A stretch of 21,536 bases of DNA. Origin: Scleromatobacter sp045810285 (GTDB lineage: Bacteria > Pseudomonadota > Gammaproteobacteria > Burkholderiales > Burkholderiaceae_C). Each line of letters begins with the position of its first letter. Position 1 is the first letter of the stretch. Location of the stretch: assembly GCA_045810285.1 (NCBI GenBank), contig JBJMWE010000153.1:1-21536 (forward strand), given 5' to 3'. The position numbers were made by a program, and so were the translations under genes. The notes beneath the pieces are model-generated. The model was not told the origin of the DNA, made no database searches, and was given only the letters and a program-made list of their open reading frames with translations. Shown in pieces: positions 1 through 10,358 of the stretch.

Positions 1-414
1 CACGCCCTTGTTGTCGGCGGCGGCCTTGACCATGGGTTCCATGTAGCCGAAGCTGGTGCCGAAGATCAGCGTGTTGCCCTGGGCGGCCATGTCGCGGAAG
101 ACGCGCTCGGCGTCGGCCGACTCGGGCACCTTCTCGACGGCCGTGGTCTGCACCTGCGCGCCGAGTTCCTTTTCCAGCGCCTTGCGGCCGTTGTCGTGCG
201 CGAAGCTCCAGCCGTGGTCGCCGACGGGCCCGATGTAGACGAACGCGACCTTCAGCGGGCCGGATGCGGCCGACGCCGGGGCCGCCGCGGCACTGGCCGA
301 CGGCGCGGCCGGCGCGGCCTCGTCCTTCTTGCTGCAGCCGGCGAGCGCGGCGGCCAATGCGATGCTGCCGAGGGCGGTGCCGCGCAGGACGCTGCGGCGC
401 GTGGATGTCGTCAT
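1..414 (-). CDS. BMP-family ABC transporter substrate-binding lipoprotein (N-terminal part, runs off the window)
   Basis: This is the first 138 codons of a periplasmic receptor that would capture the substrate for the ABC importer encoded just upstream; the 3' end lies beyond position 1. The start at 414 follows a strong Shine-Dalgarno (AGGAG, 6 nt spacing). The N-terminus has basic residues, a hydrophobic stretch and a lipobox (LAGC, lipid-anchored Cys near residue 27), then an Ala/Pro/Ser-rich linker. The mature domain opens with a beta strand and a GDHGWSFAHDNGR stretch typical of the Med/BMP family of basic membrane proteins, which bind nucleosides or related ligands. It is the last visible gene of a four-gene minus-strand operon, 36 nt after the second permease. 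Family assignment is firm; the ligand is inferred from the permease and ATPase type. Confidence 0.9.
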   Translation of the reverse strand, partial: MTTSTRRSVLRGTALGSIALAAALAGCSKKDEAAPAAPSASAAAAPASAASGPLKVAFVYIGPVGDHGWSFAHDNGRKALEKELGAQVQTTAVEKVPESADAERVFRDMAAQGNTLIFGTSFGYMEPMVKAAADNKGV

Positions 415-450
415 GGATCTCTCCTCTTGGATTTGCGGACGGGCGGGCGG

Positions 451-1371
451 TCAACCGCCGGGGAAGAAGGGCTTGCCGAGCGACGCGGGCATGTTGGCAC
501 GGATCCACGCCGGGTTGCGCGAGATCAGCACCAGCACCCCGATGGTGGCCAGGTAGGGCAGCATGGTCAGCAGCTGGCTCGAGACGGCCACGCCCTCGGC
601 CTGGAGCCGGAACTGCAGCATCGTGACGCCCCCGAACAGGTAGGCGCCCAGCAGCACGCGCATCGGACGCCAGGTGGCGAAGGTGGTCAGCGCCAGCGCG
701 ATCCAGCCCTTGCCCGAGACCATGTCCTCCACCCACAGCGGCGTGTAGATCACCGACAGGTAGGCCCCGGCCACGCCGCACAGCGCGCCGCCGCACACCA
801 CCGCGAGCAGGCGGATGCGGCGCACCGGGTAGCCCAGCGCCTGCGCGGACTCGGGCGACTCGCCCACGGCACGCAGCACGAGGCCGGCGCGGGAGCGGTA
901 CAGGAACCATGTGAGCGCCGCCGCCAGGACGACGGCGAGGTAGACCATGGGGTGCTGGCGGAACAGCGCGGGCCCGACGAACGGGAGGTCGCCGAGCAGG
1001 GGAACCGCGAAGTGCGGCCGCGTGGCGAGGTGTTCCTGCACGTAGCCGATGCCCACGAAGGCCGAGAAGCCGTTGCCGAACAGGCTCAGCGCGAGGCCGG
1101 TGGCGTACTGGTTGGTGTTGAGCCAGATCACCAGCAGGCCGAAGGCGGCCGCCATCAAGCCGCCGGCCGCCGCGCCGGCACCGAAGGCCAGCCAGTCGTT
1201 GCCGGTGTGCACGGCGGTGGCGAAGCCCGCGATCGCGGCGACCAGCATCATGCCTTCGGCGCCGAGATTGACGACGCCGGCGCGCTCGTTGACCAGCAGC
1301 CCCAGTCCCGCGATCGCCAGCACCGTGCCGGCATTGAGCGTGGCCGCGAGCAGCAGCGCGTAGGTCTCCAT
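451..1371 (-). CDS. ABC transporter permease, BMP/nucleoside-type, second subunit
   Basis: A 306-residue, highly hydrophobic inner-membrane protein, the second permease of the importer. The N-terminus has the family motif NERAGVVNLGAEGMM (about residues 27-41), which marks permeases that pair with BMP-type lipoproteins (YufQ/NupQ-like), followed by roughly eight to ten membrane segments. The start codon at 1371 shares one base with the stop of the preceding permease (TGATG), indicating translational coupling, and a GGAAGGA Shine-Dalgarno lies 6 nt upstream. It ends with a short PFFPGG tail. Length is normal for the family. Purine or other nucleoside transport is inferred from relatives, not shown by the sequence. 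Confidence 0.9.
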   Translation of the reverse strand: METYALLLAATLNAGTVLAIAGLGLLVNERAGVVNLGAEGMMLVAAIAGFATAVHTGNDWLAFGAGAAAGGLMAAAFGLLVIWLNTNQYATGLALSLFGNGFSAFVGIGYVQEHLATRPHFAVPLLGDLPFVGPALFRQHPMVYLAVVLAAALTWFLYRSRAGLVLRAVGESPESAQALGYPVRRIRLLAVVCGGALCGVAGAYLSVIYTPLWVEDMVSGKGWIALALTTFATWRPMRVLLGAYLFGGVTMLQFRLQAEGVAVSSQLLTMLPYLATIGVLVLISRNPAWIRANMPASLGKPFFPGG

Positions 1372-2462
1372 CAGGCGTCCTTCCCCGGCGCGGCGTGCTT
1401 CGAGTGCGCCGGCAGCCAGCGCACGCGGTAGTGGATCAGGGTGTCGCTGGCCAGCAGCGAGAACAGCAGCACGCCCTGGAACACGCCCGTGATCGACTTG
1501 GGCAGGCCCAGGCGCGACTGCGCGTACTCGCCGCCGAGATAGAACAGGCTCATCAGCAGCGACGAGAACAGGATGCCCACCGGATGCAGGCGCCCGACGA
1601 AGGCCACGATGATCGCGGCGAAGCCGTAGCCCGCGGGCACGTAGGGCGTCAACTGGCCCACCGGCCCCGCCACTTCCAGCGCGCCGGCCAGGCCCGCCAT
1701 GCCGCCCGACACCAGCAGCGCCGTCCACGCCGCGCGCCGCGACGAGAAGCCCGCGTAGCGCGCCGCCGCCGCGGACAGGCCGCCCACCTGCATCCGGAAG
1801 CCGCCGAACGCGCGGAACAGGTACAGCCAGAACACACCGACCGACACCAGCGCGAGCACGAAGCCGATGTTGACGCGCAGGCCCGTGACCAGCCGCGGGA
1901 TCTTCGTCGCGTCGAGGAAGGTGATCGTCTGCGGGAAGTTGTACCCCGCGGGATCCTTCCATGCGCCGTAGACGAGCCAGTTCAGCAGCTGCACGGCCAC
2001 GTAGACCAGCATCAGGCTGACGAGGATCTCGTTGGCGTTGGCGCGGTCGCGCAGGAATGCGACGACCGCGGCCCACGCCATGCCGCCGAGGACACCCGCC
2101 AGCAGGATGGGCACGACGATCCAGTGCCCGGTGTCCGGCGTCGCGCACAGCGCCACCCCGGTGGCCGCGATCGCGCCGAGCACGAACTGGCCCTCGGCGC
2201 CGATGTTCCACACGTTGGCCCGGTAGCACACGGCCAGCCCCAGGCCGATCAGCATCAGGGGCGTGGCCTTCACGCACAGCTCGGAGACGGCGTAGGCGCC
2301 GCGGAAGGGCTCGACGAAGAACATCGCCAGCCCGCGCGCGGGATCCTTGCCCAGCAGCGCGAACAGCGCGACCCCGATGGCCACCGTGATGGCCAGCGCC
2401 AGCAGCGGCGACAGCATCGACGCCGCGCGGCTCGGCGCGGGACGCGTTTCAAGCCGCAGCAT
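1371..2462 (-). CDS. ABC transporter permease, BMP/nucleoside-type, first subunit
   Basis: A 363-residue inner-membrane permease. The region CYRANVWNIGAEGQFVLGAI (around residues 80-100) is the counterpart of the NxGxEG motif in the second permease and is characteristic of YufP/NupP-like subunits. The first hydrophobic segment spans about residues 17-40, and several Gly/Ala-rich membrane segments follow. Its start at 2462 lies 14 nt inside the end of the ATPase gene and its stop overlaps the next permease by one base, so ATPase, permease and permease are translated from one message. With the partner permease it would form the membrane channel through which the BMP lipoprotein delivers substrate. 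Confidence 0.9.
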   Translation of the reverse strand: MLRLETRPAPSRAASMLSPLLALAITVAIGVALFALLGKDPARGLAMFFVEPFRGAYAVSELCVKATPLMLIGLGLAVCYRANVWNIGAEGQFVLGAIAATGVALCATPDTGHWIVVPILLAGVLGGMAWAAVVAFLRDRANANEILVSLMLVYVAVQLLNWLVYGAWKDPAGYNFPQTITFLDATKIPRLVTGLRVNIGFVLALVSVGVFWLYLFRAFGGFRMQVGGLSAAAARYAGFSSRRAAWTALLVSGGMAGLAGALEVAGPVGQLTPYVPAGYGFAAIIVAFVGRLHPVGILFSSLLMSLFYLGGEYAQSRLGLPKSITGVFQGVLLFSLLASDTLIHYRVRWLPAHSKHAAPGKDA

Positions 2463-3984
2463 GCACCGCCCCGCCGCCGGCGTTCGCCGCGTCGTCGTCC
2501 CACAGGCCGCTCATCCAGCGGCCCACCTGCTCGCGCGTGGCCTGCGGCGCGGGCACCGACGGCGAGATGCGGCCGCGCGCGATCACCACCAGGCGGTCGG
2601 AGATCTCGAACAGCTCGTCGAGGTCCTCGCTGACCACCAGGACCGCGCAGCCGGCATCGCGCAGCGCGATCAGCGCGCCGCGGATCTGCGCCGCCGCGCC
2701 GACGTCCACGCCCCACGTCGGCTGCGACACGACCAGCAGCTTCGGGCCGGCGTCGATCTCGCGGCCGACGATGAACTTCTGCAGGTTGCCGCCCGACAGG
2801 CTGCGCGCCGGCGCATGCGGCCCCGCGGCCTTGACGTTGTAGCGCTCGATCAGCCGCTGCGCGAGCGCGACCGCCTGCCCGACGCGGATCCAGCCCGACT
2901 TCGCCACCGCCTCGGTGCGCGTGAGCAGCGTGTTCTGCGCCAGCGACAGCGACGGGACCGCGCCGCGCCCCAGGCGCTCCTCGGGCACGAAGTGCAACCC
3001 CTGCGCGCGCCGGCGCCGCGGCGAGTGGCCGCCGATGGGCCGCCCGAACAGGTGGATGGCGTCGGGCGGCGCACGCCCGTCCTCGCCGGACAGCGCGGCC
3101 ATCAGCTCCTGCTGGCCGTTGCCCGACACGCCGGCGATGCCCAGGATCTCGCCGCGGCGCACCTCGAACGCGACCTCGGCCAGGTCCGCGCCGAACGCGC
3201 CGGTGCGCGCCAGCGAGAGCCCGCGCACGGCCAGCACCGATTCGCCGGGCGTGGCCTGGCGGTGCTCGAGCTGCGGCGGCTCTGCGCCGATCATCAGGCG
3301 CGACAGGCTCGCGTTGCTCTCGCCGCGCGGGTCGACCGCGCCGGTGACCCGGCCGCCGCGCATCACGGTGCAGCGGTGGCACAGCGCGCGGATCTCGTCG
3401 AGCTTGTGGCTGATGTACAGGATGCTGCAGCCCTCGGCCGCGAGCTTGCGCAGCGTGACGAACAGCGCCTGCACGGCCTGGGGCGTGAGCACCGAAGTGG
3501 GCTCGTCCAGGATCAGGAGGCGGGGCTTGGTGAGCAGCGCGCGCACGATCTCGACGCGCTGGCGCTCGCCCACGGACAAGGTGTGCACCGGCCGCAGGGG
3601 ATCGACGTCCAGCCCGTATTCGTGCGCCACCTCGGTGATGCGCCGGGTGACGTCGGCCAGCGACCACGACCGGTCCAGCCCCAGCCAGACGTTCTCGGCG
3701 GCGGTGAGCGTGTCGAACAGGCTGAAGTGCTGGAACACCATCGCGATGCCGAGTGCCCGCGCCTCCTGCGGGTTGCGGATCTCCACGGCGCGCCCGTCCC
3801 AGCGGATCTCGCCCTCGTCGGGCCGCGCCGCGCCGTAGATGATCTTCATCAGCGTGGACTTGCCCGCCCCGTTCTCGCCCAGCACCGCGTGGATCTCGCC
3901 CGCCTCGACGCACAGGCCTACGCGGTCGTTGGCCTTGACGGCGGGGTACTGCTTGCAGATGTCGATGAGTTCGAGGCGAAGCAT
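2449..3984 (-). CDS. ABC transporter ATP-binding protein with two nucleotide-binding domains (nucleoside-type importer)
   Basis: A 511-residue cytoplasmic ATPase with two fused ABC domains. The first is intact: Walker A GENGAGKS at residues 36-43, signature LSVGERQ, and Walker B ending in LDEPT. The second is degenerate: its P-loop reads GVSGNGQQEL with no Lys, and the Walker B acidic pair is replaced (VVSQPTWGVDV), although its signature LSGGNLQK is good. Asymmetry of this type is common in RbsA/YufO-like ATPases, where only one site hydrolyses ATP. The ATG at 3984 is chosen because family members start with this MLRLEL...KQYP pattern; an in-frame GTG at 4026 would add 14 residues. It is the promoter-proximal gene of the operon. 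The 127 nt between it and the upstream kinase gene hold only weak hairpins and no clear promoter. Confidence 0.93.
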   Translation of the reverse strand: MLRLELIDICKQYPAVKANDRVGLCVEAGEIHAVLGENGAGKSTLMKIIYGAARPDEGEIRWDGRAVEIRNPQEARALGIAMVFQHFSLFDTLTAAENVWLGLDRSWSLADVTRRITEVAHEYGLDVDPLRPVHTLSVGERQRVEIVRALLTKPRLLILDEPTSVLTPQAVQALFVTLRKLAAEGCSILYISHKLDEIRALCHRCTVMRGGRVTGAVDPRGESNASLSRLMIGAEPPQLEHRQATPGESVLAVRGLSLARTGAFGADLAEVAFEVRRGEILGIAGVSGNGQQELMAALSGEDGRAPPDAIHLFGRPIGGHSPRRRRAQGLHFVPEERLGRGAVPSLSLAQNTLLTRTEAVAKSGWIRVGQAVALAQRLIERYNVKAAGPHAPARSLSGGNLQKFIVGREIDAGPKLLVVSQPTWGVDVGAAAQIRGALIALRDAGCAVLVVSEDLDELFEISDRLVVIARGRISPSVPAPQATREQVGRWMSGLWDDDAANAGGGAVHAAA

Positions 3985-4053
3985 CGCGTGAGCGGACAGG
4001 TGGGGATCACGGCATTCGAAGGGCACCCGCCGGCACGGCGCCGAACGGGTCCC

Positions 4054-4100
4054 GGGCGGCGCTCCGCCCAGGCGGACAGTTTCGCACGCAAGTCGCGTGC
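4054..4100. other. Two short hairpins between the histidine kinase and the ABC operon
   Basis: Two inverted repeats lie in the gap after the kinase stop: a 6-bp stem with a 5-nt loop (4084-4089 with 4095-4100) and a 6-bp stem with a 4-nt loop (4054-4059 with 4064-4069). Neither is followed by a T run on the minus strand, so a factor-independent terminator is not supported. They could mark a Rho-dependent end or processing sites. Confidence 0.25.
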
Positions 4101-4111
4101 CGGGCCGCCGC

Positions 4112-6594
<2,483 letters not shown>

Positions 6595-6598
<4 letters not shown>

Positions 6599-7659
6599 CG
6601 AGCCTCGATCCCCGCGACGTGCGCGATGGTGCGGTTCCAGATCGCCACGCACTGCGGCCCGCAGCGCTGCAGCCAGCGCGGCAGCACCGTGGCGGCGAAG
6701 ATCTGGCGACGCAGGCGTTCGTCGGCGGCCGACGACGGCACCTCGGTCATGTGTCCCGGCCTGCCCGCCTTGCACGAGGGCGCGCCGATGTCGCAGGCGA
6801 GGCCGTCGGTCGTCTCGCGTTCCGATTCGTCCCAGATGTCGTGTTCCACGCGCGGCAGCTGCAGCCGGACCAGCGCCCTGAGATCGGCCGGCAGCGCGTT
6901 CCAGGCGGCGCCGTTGGCCACGAACAGCGACAGGCCCCAGCTGATGGCCATCGGATGGATGTGCGACGTCACCTTGTCCAGCCCGATCGTGTTGCCCGAC
7001 ATCGTGCCCGTGATGGCGCAGTCGAGCTCGTCGCGCTCGAGCCAGGGCAGGATGTCGGCGAAGCCGGTGGTGACGGCCTTGCCGCCGAGCGCCTCGACCC
7101 AGTCCGACTGCGCCGGCCCCGAGGTGCGCACGCGCATCCCGGCCAGCCCCTGGATGCCGGAGAACGGCTTCTTGCAGTAGACGACCTGCGCGGGGTAGAC
7201 GTACAGCGCCAGCACCTCGATGCCATAGCGCTCGCGCATCATCGTCTCGAGGTAGGGCCGGAACGCGGCCACCGAGCGGCGCATCGAGGCCATGTCCGGG
7301 TTCAGGCCGGCGAGATCGGGCGCCGTCAGCTCCGGATCCTTGGTGATGCCGCCCGAGACCGGCAGCGTGGCGAACGGCACGGCGCCCAGCTGCACCAGCG
7401 TCAGCACCTCCTGGCTGCGGATGCCGGCGCGGTCGAAGGGCACGATCTCGGCGGTGTAGCGGCCCTGGCTCAGGCGGGCGAGATCGGTCTCCCAGAACGG
7501 GCGCTCGTGGCGCGTGAACTGGTTCAGGCTGCCGAGCCCGCCGACGATGCGCAGGTGCAGCGGCGGCGTTGCCTCGGCGGCGGCCGCCAGCCCCGCGCAC
7601 GCCAGCGTGCCCAGCGCCAGCCATGCCCGCATGCGAACCAGGAAGCGCTGACCGATCAT
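6595..7659 (-). CDS. DctP-like (TRAP-type) periplasmic solute-binding protein
   Basis: A 354-residue secreted protein with a signal peptide (basic start, hydrophobic core, cleavage probably after LAAAA near residue 28). The body looks like the DctP family of TRAP solute receptors: LPVSGGITKDPELTAPDL, the ligand-Arg region GMRVRTSGPAQSDWVEALGGK, and the PMAISWGLSLFVAN strand. A distal segment contains GLACDIGAPSCKAG and, near the C-terminus, RCGPQC; these four Cys could form disulfides in the periplasm. The ATG at 7659 is chosen because the signal peptide begins there; in-frame ATGs at 7683 and 7764 would place a polar extension in front of it. No TRAP membrane subunits (DctQ/DctM) are nearby, and the gene overlaps the kinase, so a sensory rather than transport role is inferred. 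Confidence 0.85.
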
Positions 7660-8001
7660 GTCGAACCCCGACCTTCTTGACATGCCACCGGGCCCGACCC
7701 GGGCCCGCGTCGCGCAGCGTTGCGCTACAGGCGCTAGCGTACTCCGGCGCGGGGGCCGGCACATGCCAAGTCCTCAGGTCAAGATCAACAAGTTGACGAT
7801 TGGCGTGCCCGATGCCACGCCGCGCGCCGGCAGCCGGGGTCGCCGTCACGGCAGTGACAAATGCCCGCTCCCGGCCCGCGGTGCCAGGGCCACGTTAAAG
7901 CCGGCCGGCCGGCGCGCCGATAAGCCAGGGAACGGCGAGCGCGCGATCGCATGAAAAAAGGCTACGCGCGCCCGCTTTTCCAACGCTTGCGGAAGGCTCC
8001 G
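7660..8001. other. Intergenic region between divergent genes
   Basis: This 342-nt stretch separates the receptor-kinase pair (minus) from the small plus-strand gene, so promoters in both directions are expected. TTGAC-like hexamers occur (for example 7677-7682 and 7792-7797 on plus), but I found no well-spaced -10 partner. A run of GGCC repeats lies near 7900-7916. An in-frame upstream ATG at 7951 precedes the plus gene but has no ribosome-binding site. Confidence 0.5.
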
Positions 8002-8454
8002 ATGAGTCAGGCCAACCATCGTCAATACATCGGCGCCCTGCGCGCCGCCGTGTCCGCCGCCAAGGCGGTCAACCAGGCGCGCGCCGCGGCGTATCACCTG
8101 CTCCCGGACGGCATCAGCTGCAAGATGGACTGGACGGGCTGGAGCGATCCCTGGTACCACGCCACGCCGCGCCAGCAGGCGCTCCTGGACGTGCTGCAGG
8201 ACCTCCTGGACGGCGGCGAGGCCGAGGTGCCGATGATCGCGCTGAAGACGGCGCTGCGTCTCGAGATCCCGGAGTCCGAGATCCTGCGCAGCCGCGACAA
8301 CATCGGCGCCGACGGCGAACCGGGCTACTTCTTCGACGACGTGCTGCACGGGCTGTACACGCTCGACGCCCAGGAGACCGAGCAGGTCTTCTACGGCCTC
8401 ATCGACCGGCTGATGCAGCCGGAGCGCGTCCGCGCGGGTCCCACCGAGCGCTGA
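8002..8454 (+). CDS. Hypothetical protein, 150 residues
   Basis: I do not recognise this family. The predicted protein is soluble, without signal peptide or membrane segment. It begins with an Ala-rich helix (residues about 7-30), then an aromatic segment (MDWTGWSDPWYH), a probable helix-rich middle and an acidic C-terminal half with YFFDDVLHGLY. The start at 8002 is supported by a GGAAGG Shine-Dalgarno 5 nt upstream; an in-frame ATG at 7951 lacks one. Codon use matches the GC-rich neighbours. It stands alone between a divergent receptor-kinase pair and a separate signalling operon, so context gives no function. That it is a real gene is supported by the ribosome-binding site and GC-rich third positions. 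Confidence 0.7.
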   Translation: MSQANHRQYIGALRAAVSAAKAVNQARAAAYHLLPDGISCKMDWTGWSDPWYHATPRQQALLDVLQDLLDGGEAEVPMIALKTALRLEIPESEILRSRDNIGADGEPGYFFDDVLHGLYTLDAQETEQVFYGLIDRLMQPERVRAGPTER

Positions 8455-8469
8455 AAGCGCCCGAAGCAA

Positions 8470-8484
8470 GGGGGGCCTCCCCCC
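8470..8484 (+). terminator. GC hairpin after the small hypothetical gene, possible terminator
   Basis: Six G and six C residues form a perfect 6-bp stem around a 3-nt loop, 16 nt after the stop at 8454. There is no T run (AAATCGG follows), so this is at best a weak or factor-assisted terminator. Confidence 0.3.
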
Positions 8485-8525
8485 AAATCGGGGCATAAGT
8501 CACGCCGGGACGCGCCCGGGGTGGC

Positions 8526-8531
8526 CATAAT
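8526..8531 (+). promoter_or_regulatory. Candidate -10 element (CATAAT) just before the FecR-like gene
   Basis: CATAAT matches the sigma-70 -10 consensus at five of six bases and lies only 8 nt before the ATG at 8540. The transcript would begin at or next to the start codon, and no Shine-Dalgarno is visible, which fits a leaderless or near-leaderless message. No good -35 hexamer is seen. Confidence 0.35.
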
Positions 8532-8539
8532 CCGCGACT

Positions 8540-9406
8540 ATGCCGTCGCCCGCTTTCCGCCGTCTCCTGGCCGCCCTCCTCGCGACCTGCGCCGTCGCGG
8601 CGTCGGCGGCGGCGCGCATGCCGCTGGTGACCGTGCTCGATGGCGACGCCACCCTGCTGCGGGACGGCGCCCGCTTCGCGCTCGCCGAGGGCGTGCGCCT
8701 GCAGGCGGGCGACCTGCTGGCCACGGGCCACCAGACGCGCCTGCTGCGGGTGGAATTCGCCGGCGGCCCCGCCATCGCGCTGGGCCCCGACAGCCGCGCG
8801 ATGGTCACCCCCAACCTCGGCGGCGACAGCACCCACGCCGGCGTGTACCTGCTGACCGGCTGGGCCAAGATCGCCGCGCCCGCGGGCGGCCCGGGCGCGC
8901 TGCGCAGCCCGGTGGCCGACACCGACACCGCCGCCGGCACCCTCATCCTCGACGTCGAAGGCGGCAGCGCCGAAGCCTTCGCCGAGACCGGCCCCTCGCG
9001 CGTGCAGCCGCGCGCGCCCGACGCGCAGGCGCAGCAGCTCAAGACCGGCGACCGGGTCACGGTGCCCGCCAACGGCAAGGCGCTGCTCGCGCGCGGCGCG
9101 TCGTCCGCCTTCGTGCAGGCGATGCCGCGCGCCTTCATGGATTCGCTGCCGTCGCGCCTGGCCGCGTTCACCACCGACGTGGCGCCGCGCCGCCTGGGCG
9201 AGATGACCTACGCCGACGCCCAGCCCTGGATCGACGCCGAGGCGCCGCTGCGCCGCGTGTTCGCCGAACGCTGGCGCCGCCTCGCGGCCGACCCGCAGTT
9301 CCGCAGCGGCCTCGTCGCGGGCCTGAAGTCGCACCCGGAATGGCACCCCATCCTGTATCCGCCGCCCCCGCCCCCGCGCGAGCACGCCGCGGCCTCCCAT
9401 CCCTGA
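8540..9406 (+). CDS. FecR-like domain secreted protein
   Basis: A 288-residue exported protein. Residues 1-25 form a signal peptide (RRLLAALLATCAVAASAAA). Residues about 28-110 resemble the FecR/LysM-associated fold: a glycine-punctuated all-beta pattern with GDLLATGHQTRLLRVEF and IALGPDSRAMV, in which a polar threshold strand is followed by hydrophobic pairs. The second half is less conserved, with a probable helical region (residues 195-260), ending in a short poly-Pro run. It lacks the membrane segment and anti-sigma domain of true FecR regulators, so it is a periplasmic member only. It is the first gene of a tight three-gene plus-strand cluster with a haem/HAMP protein (16-nt gap) and a Ser/Thr kinase, suggesting a periplasmic input role. 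Function is inferred from context. Confidence 0.75.
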   Translation: MPSPAFRRLLAALLATCAVAASAAARMPLVTVLDGDATLLRDGARFALAEGVRLQAGDLLATGHQTRLLRVEFAGGPAIALGPDSRAMVTPNLGGDSTHAGVYLLTGWAKIAAPAGGPGALRSPVADTDTAAGTLILDVEGGSAEAFAETGPSRVQPRAPDAQAQQLKTGDRVTVPANGKALLARGASSAFVQAMPRAFMDSLPSRLAAFTTDVAPRRLGEMTYADAQPWIDAEAPLRRVFAERWRRLAADPQFRSGLVAGLKSHPEWHPILYPPPPPPREHAAASHP

Positions 9407-9422
9407 TCCAGCCAGCCTAGCC

Positions 9423-10295
9423 ATGAAGCTCCTCGTCAAGTTCAACCTGGTGTTCCTGCTCGTGTTCCTGGTGGGCCTGACCGCATCCACGCTGATCGCG
9501 CGCGGGCTGCTGCGCGAGGCCGCCAAGGCGGAGGTCATCGACCGCGCCCGCCTGCTGATGACGGGTGCCCAGGGCGTCAGCACCTACACGGCCACGCAGA
9601 TCAAGCCGCTGCTCGAGACGCAGATGAAGTACACCTTCCTGCCGCAGTCGATCCCGGCGTATTCCGCGGCCGAGGTGCTGGGCCACCTGCAGAAGACCTA
9701 CCCCGACTACGCGTTCAAGTCGGCGATGCTCAACCCGACGAACCCGCGCGACCGCGCCGTGGCCTGGGAAGAGGACATCGTGCGCACCTTCAAGCAGCAG
9801 GCCGACCTGAAAGAGTTCATCGGCGAGCGCGAGACGCCCACCGGCACCGCGCTGTACATCGCGCGCCCCATCGCCCTGACCAACCCCGGCTGCCTGGCCT
9901 GCCACAGCACGCCCGAGGCCGCGCCCAAGACGCTGACCGACAAGTACGGCCCCGCCAACGGCTTCGGCTGGACGCTCAACGAGCCGCTGGGCGCGCAGGT
10001 CGTCTCCGTGCCGCTGACGCTGCCGCTGCAGCAGGCCGACCACCAGCTGATGGTCGTCGTCGGCGTGCTGGCGGGCGTGTTCCTGATGATCGGCGCCGCG
10101 CTGAACCTGATGCTGTACCGCCTGGTCATCCGGCCGGTGCGCACGCTGGCCGGCATCGCCGACCGCGTCTCGCTGGGCGAGTTCGAGGCGCCGGAGTTCG
10201 CCGTCAAGTCCAGGGACGAGATCGGCGTGCTGTCCGATTCGTTCAACCGCATGCGCACGAGCCTGGCGCACGCCATGAAGATGCTCGAAGGCTGA
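9423..10295 (+). CDS. Membrane haem-binding (DUF3365/Tll0287-like) protein with HAMP domain
   Basis: A 290-residue inner-membrane protein. Membrane segment 1 spans about residues 7-27. A periplasmic domain follows with the CxxCH haem c motif (Cys157, Cys160, His161 in CLACHS) and the GTALYIARPIAL and GFGWTLNEPLGAQVVSVPL blocks seen in the DUF3365 family. Membrane segment 2 is at about 210-231, followed by a HAMP linker (RPVRTLAGIADRVSLGEF to residue about 285). The protein ends directly after HAMP, so it has no kinase, cyclase or methyl-accepting output of its own. The family covers redox or gas sensors with covalently bound haem. Its place immediately before a cytoplasmic Ser/Thr kinase suggests the signal is passed to that partner; this is inference. 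Confidence 0.88.
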   Translation: MKLLVKFNLVFLLVFLVGLTASTLIARGLLREAAKAEVIDRARLLMTGAQGVSTYTATQIKPLLETQMKYTFLPQSIPAYSAAEVLGHLQKTYPDYAFKSAMLNPTNPRDRAVAWEEDIVRTFKQQADLKEFIGERETPTGTALYIARPIALTNPGCLACHSTPEAAPKTLTDKYGPANGFGWTLNEPLGAQVVSVPLTLPLQQADHQLMVVVGVLAGVFLMIGAALNLMLYRLVIRPVRTLAGIADRVSLGEFEAPEFAVKSRDEIGVLSDSFNRMRTSLAHAMKMLEG

Positions 10296-10358
10296 CGACG
10301 CGGTGAACGAATCCGACACGCCCGTCCGGCAGGCCATCCACCGCTCCTGATCCGCCCC

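Noticed and set aside
2449..3400. Loss of function of the ABC ATPase because its second domain lacks the P-loop Lys and the catalytic Glu
   Set aside because: Asymmetric degeneration of the second domain is usual in this ATPase family, so it is not evidence of decay.
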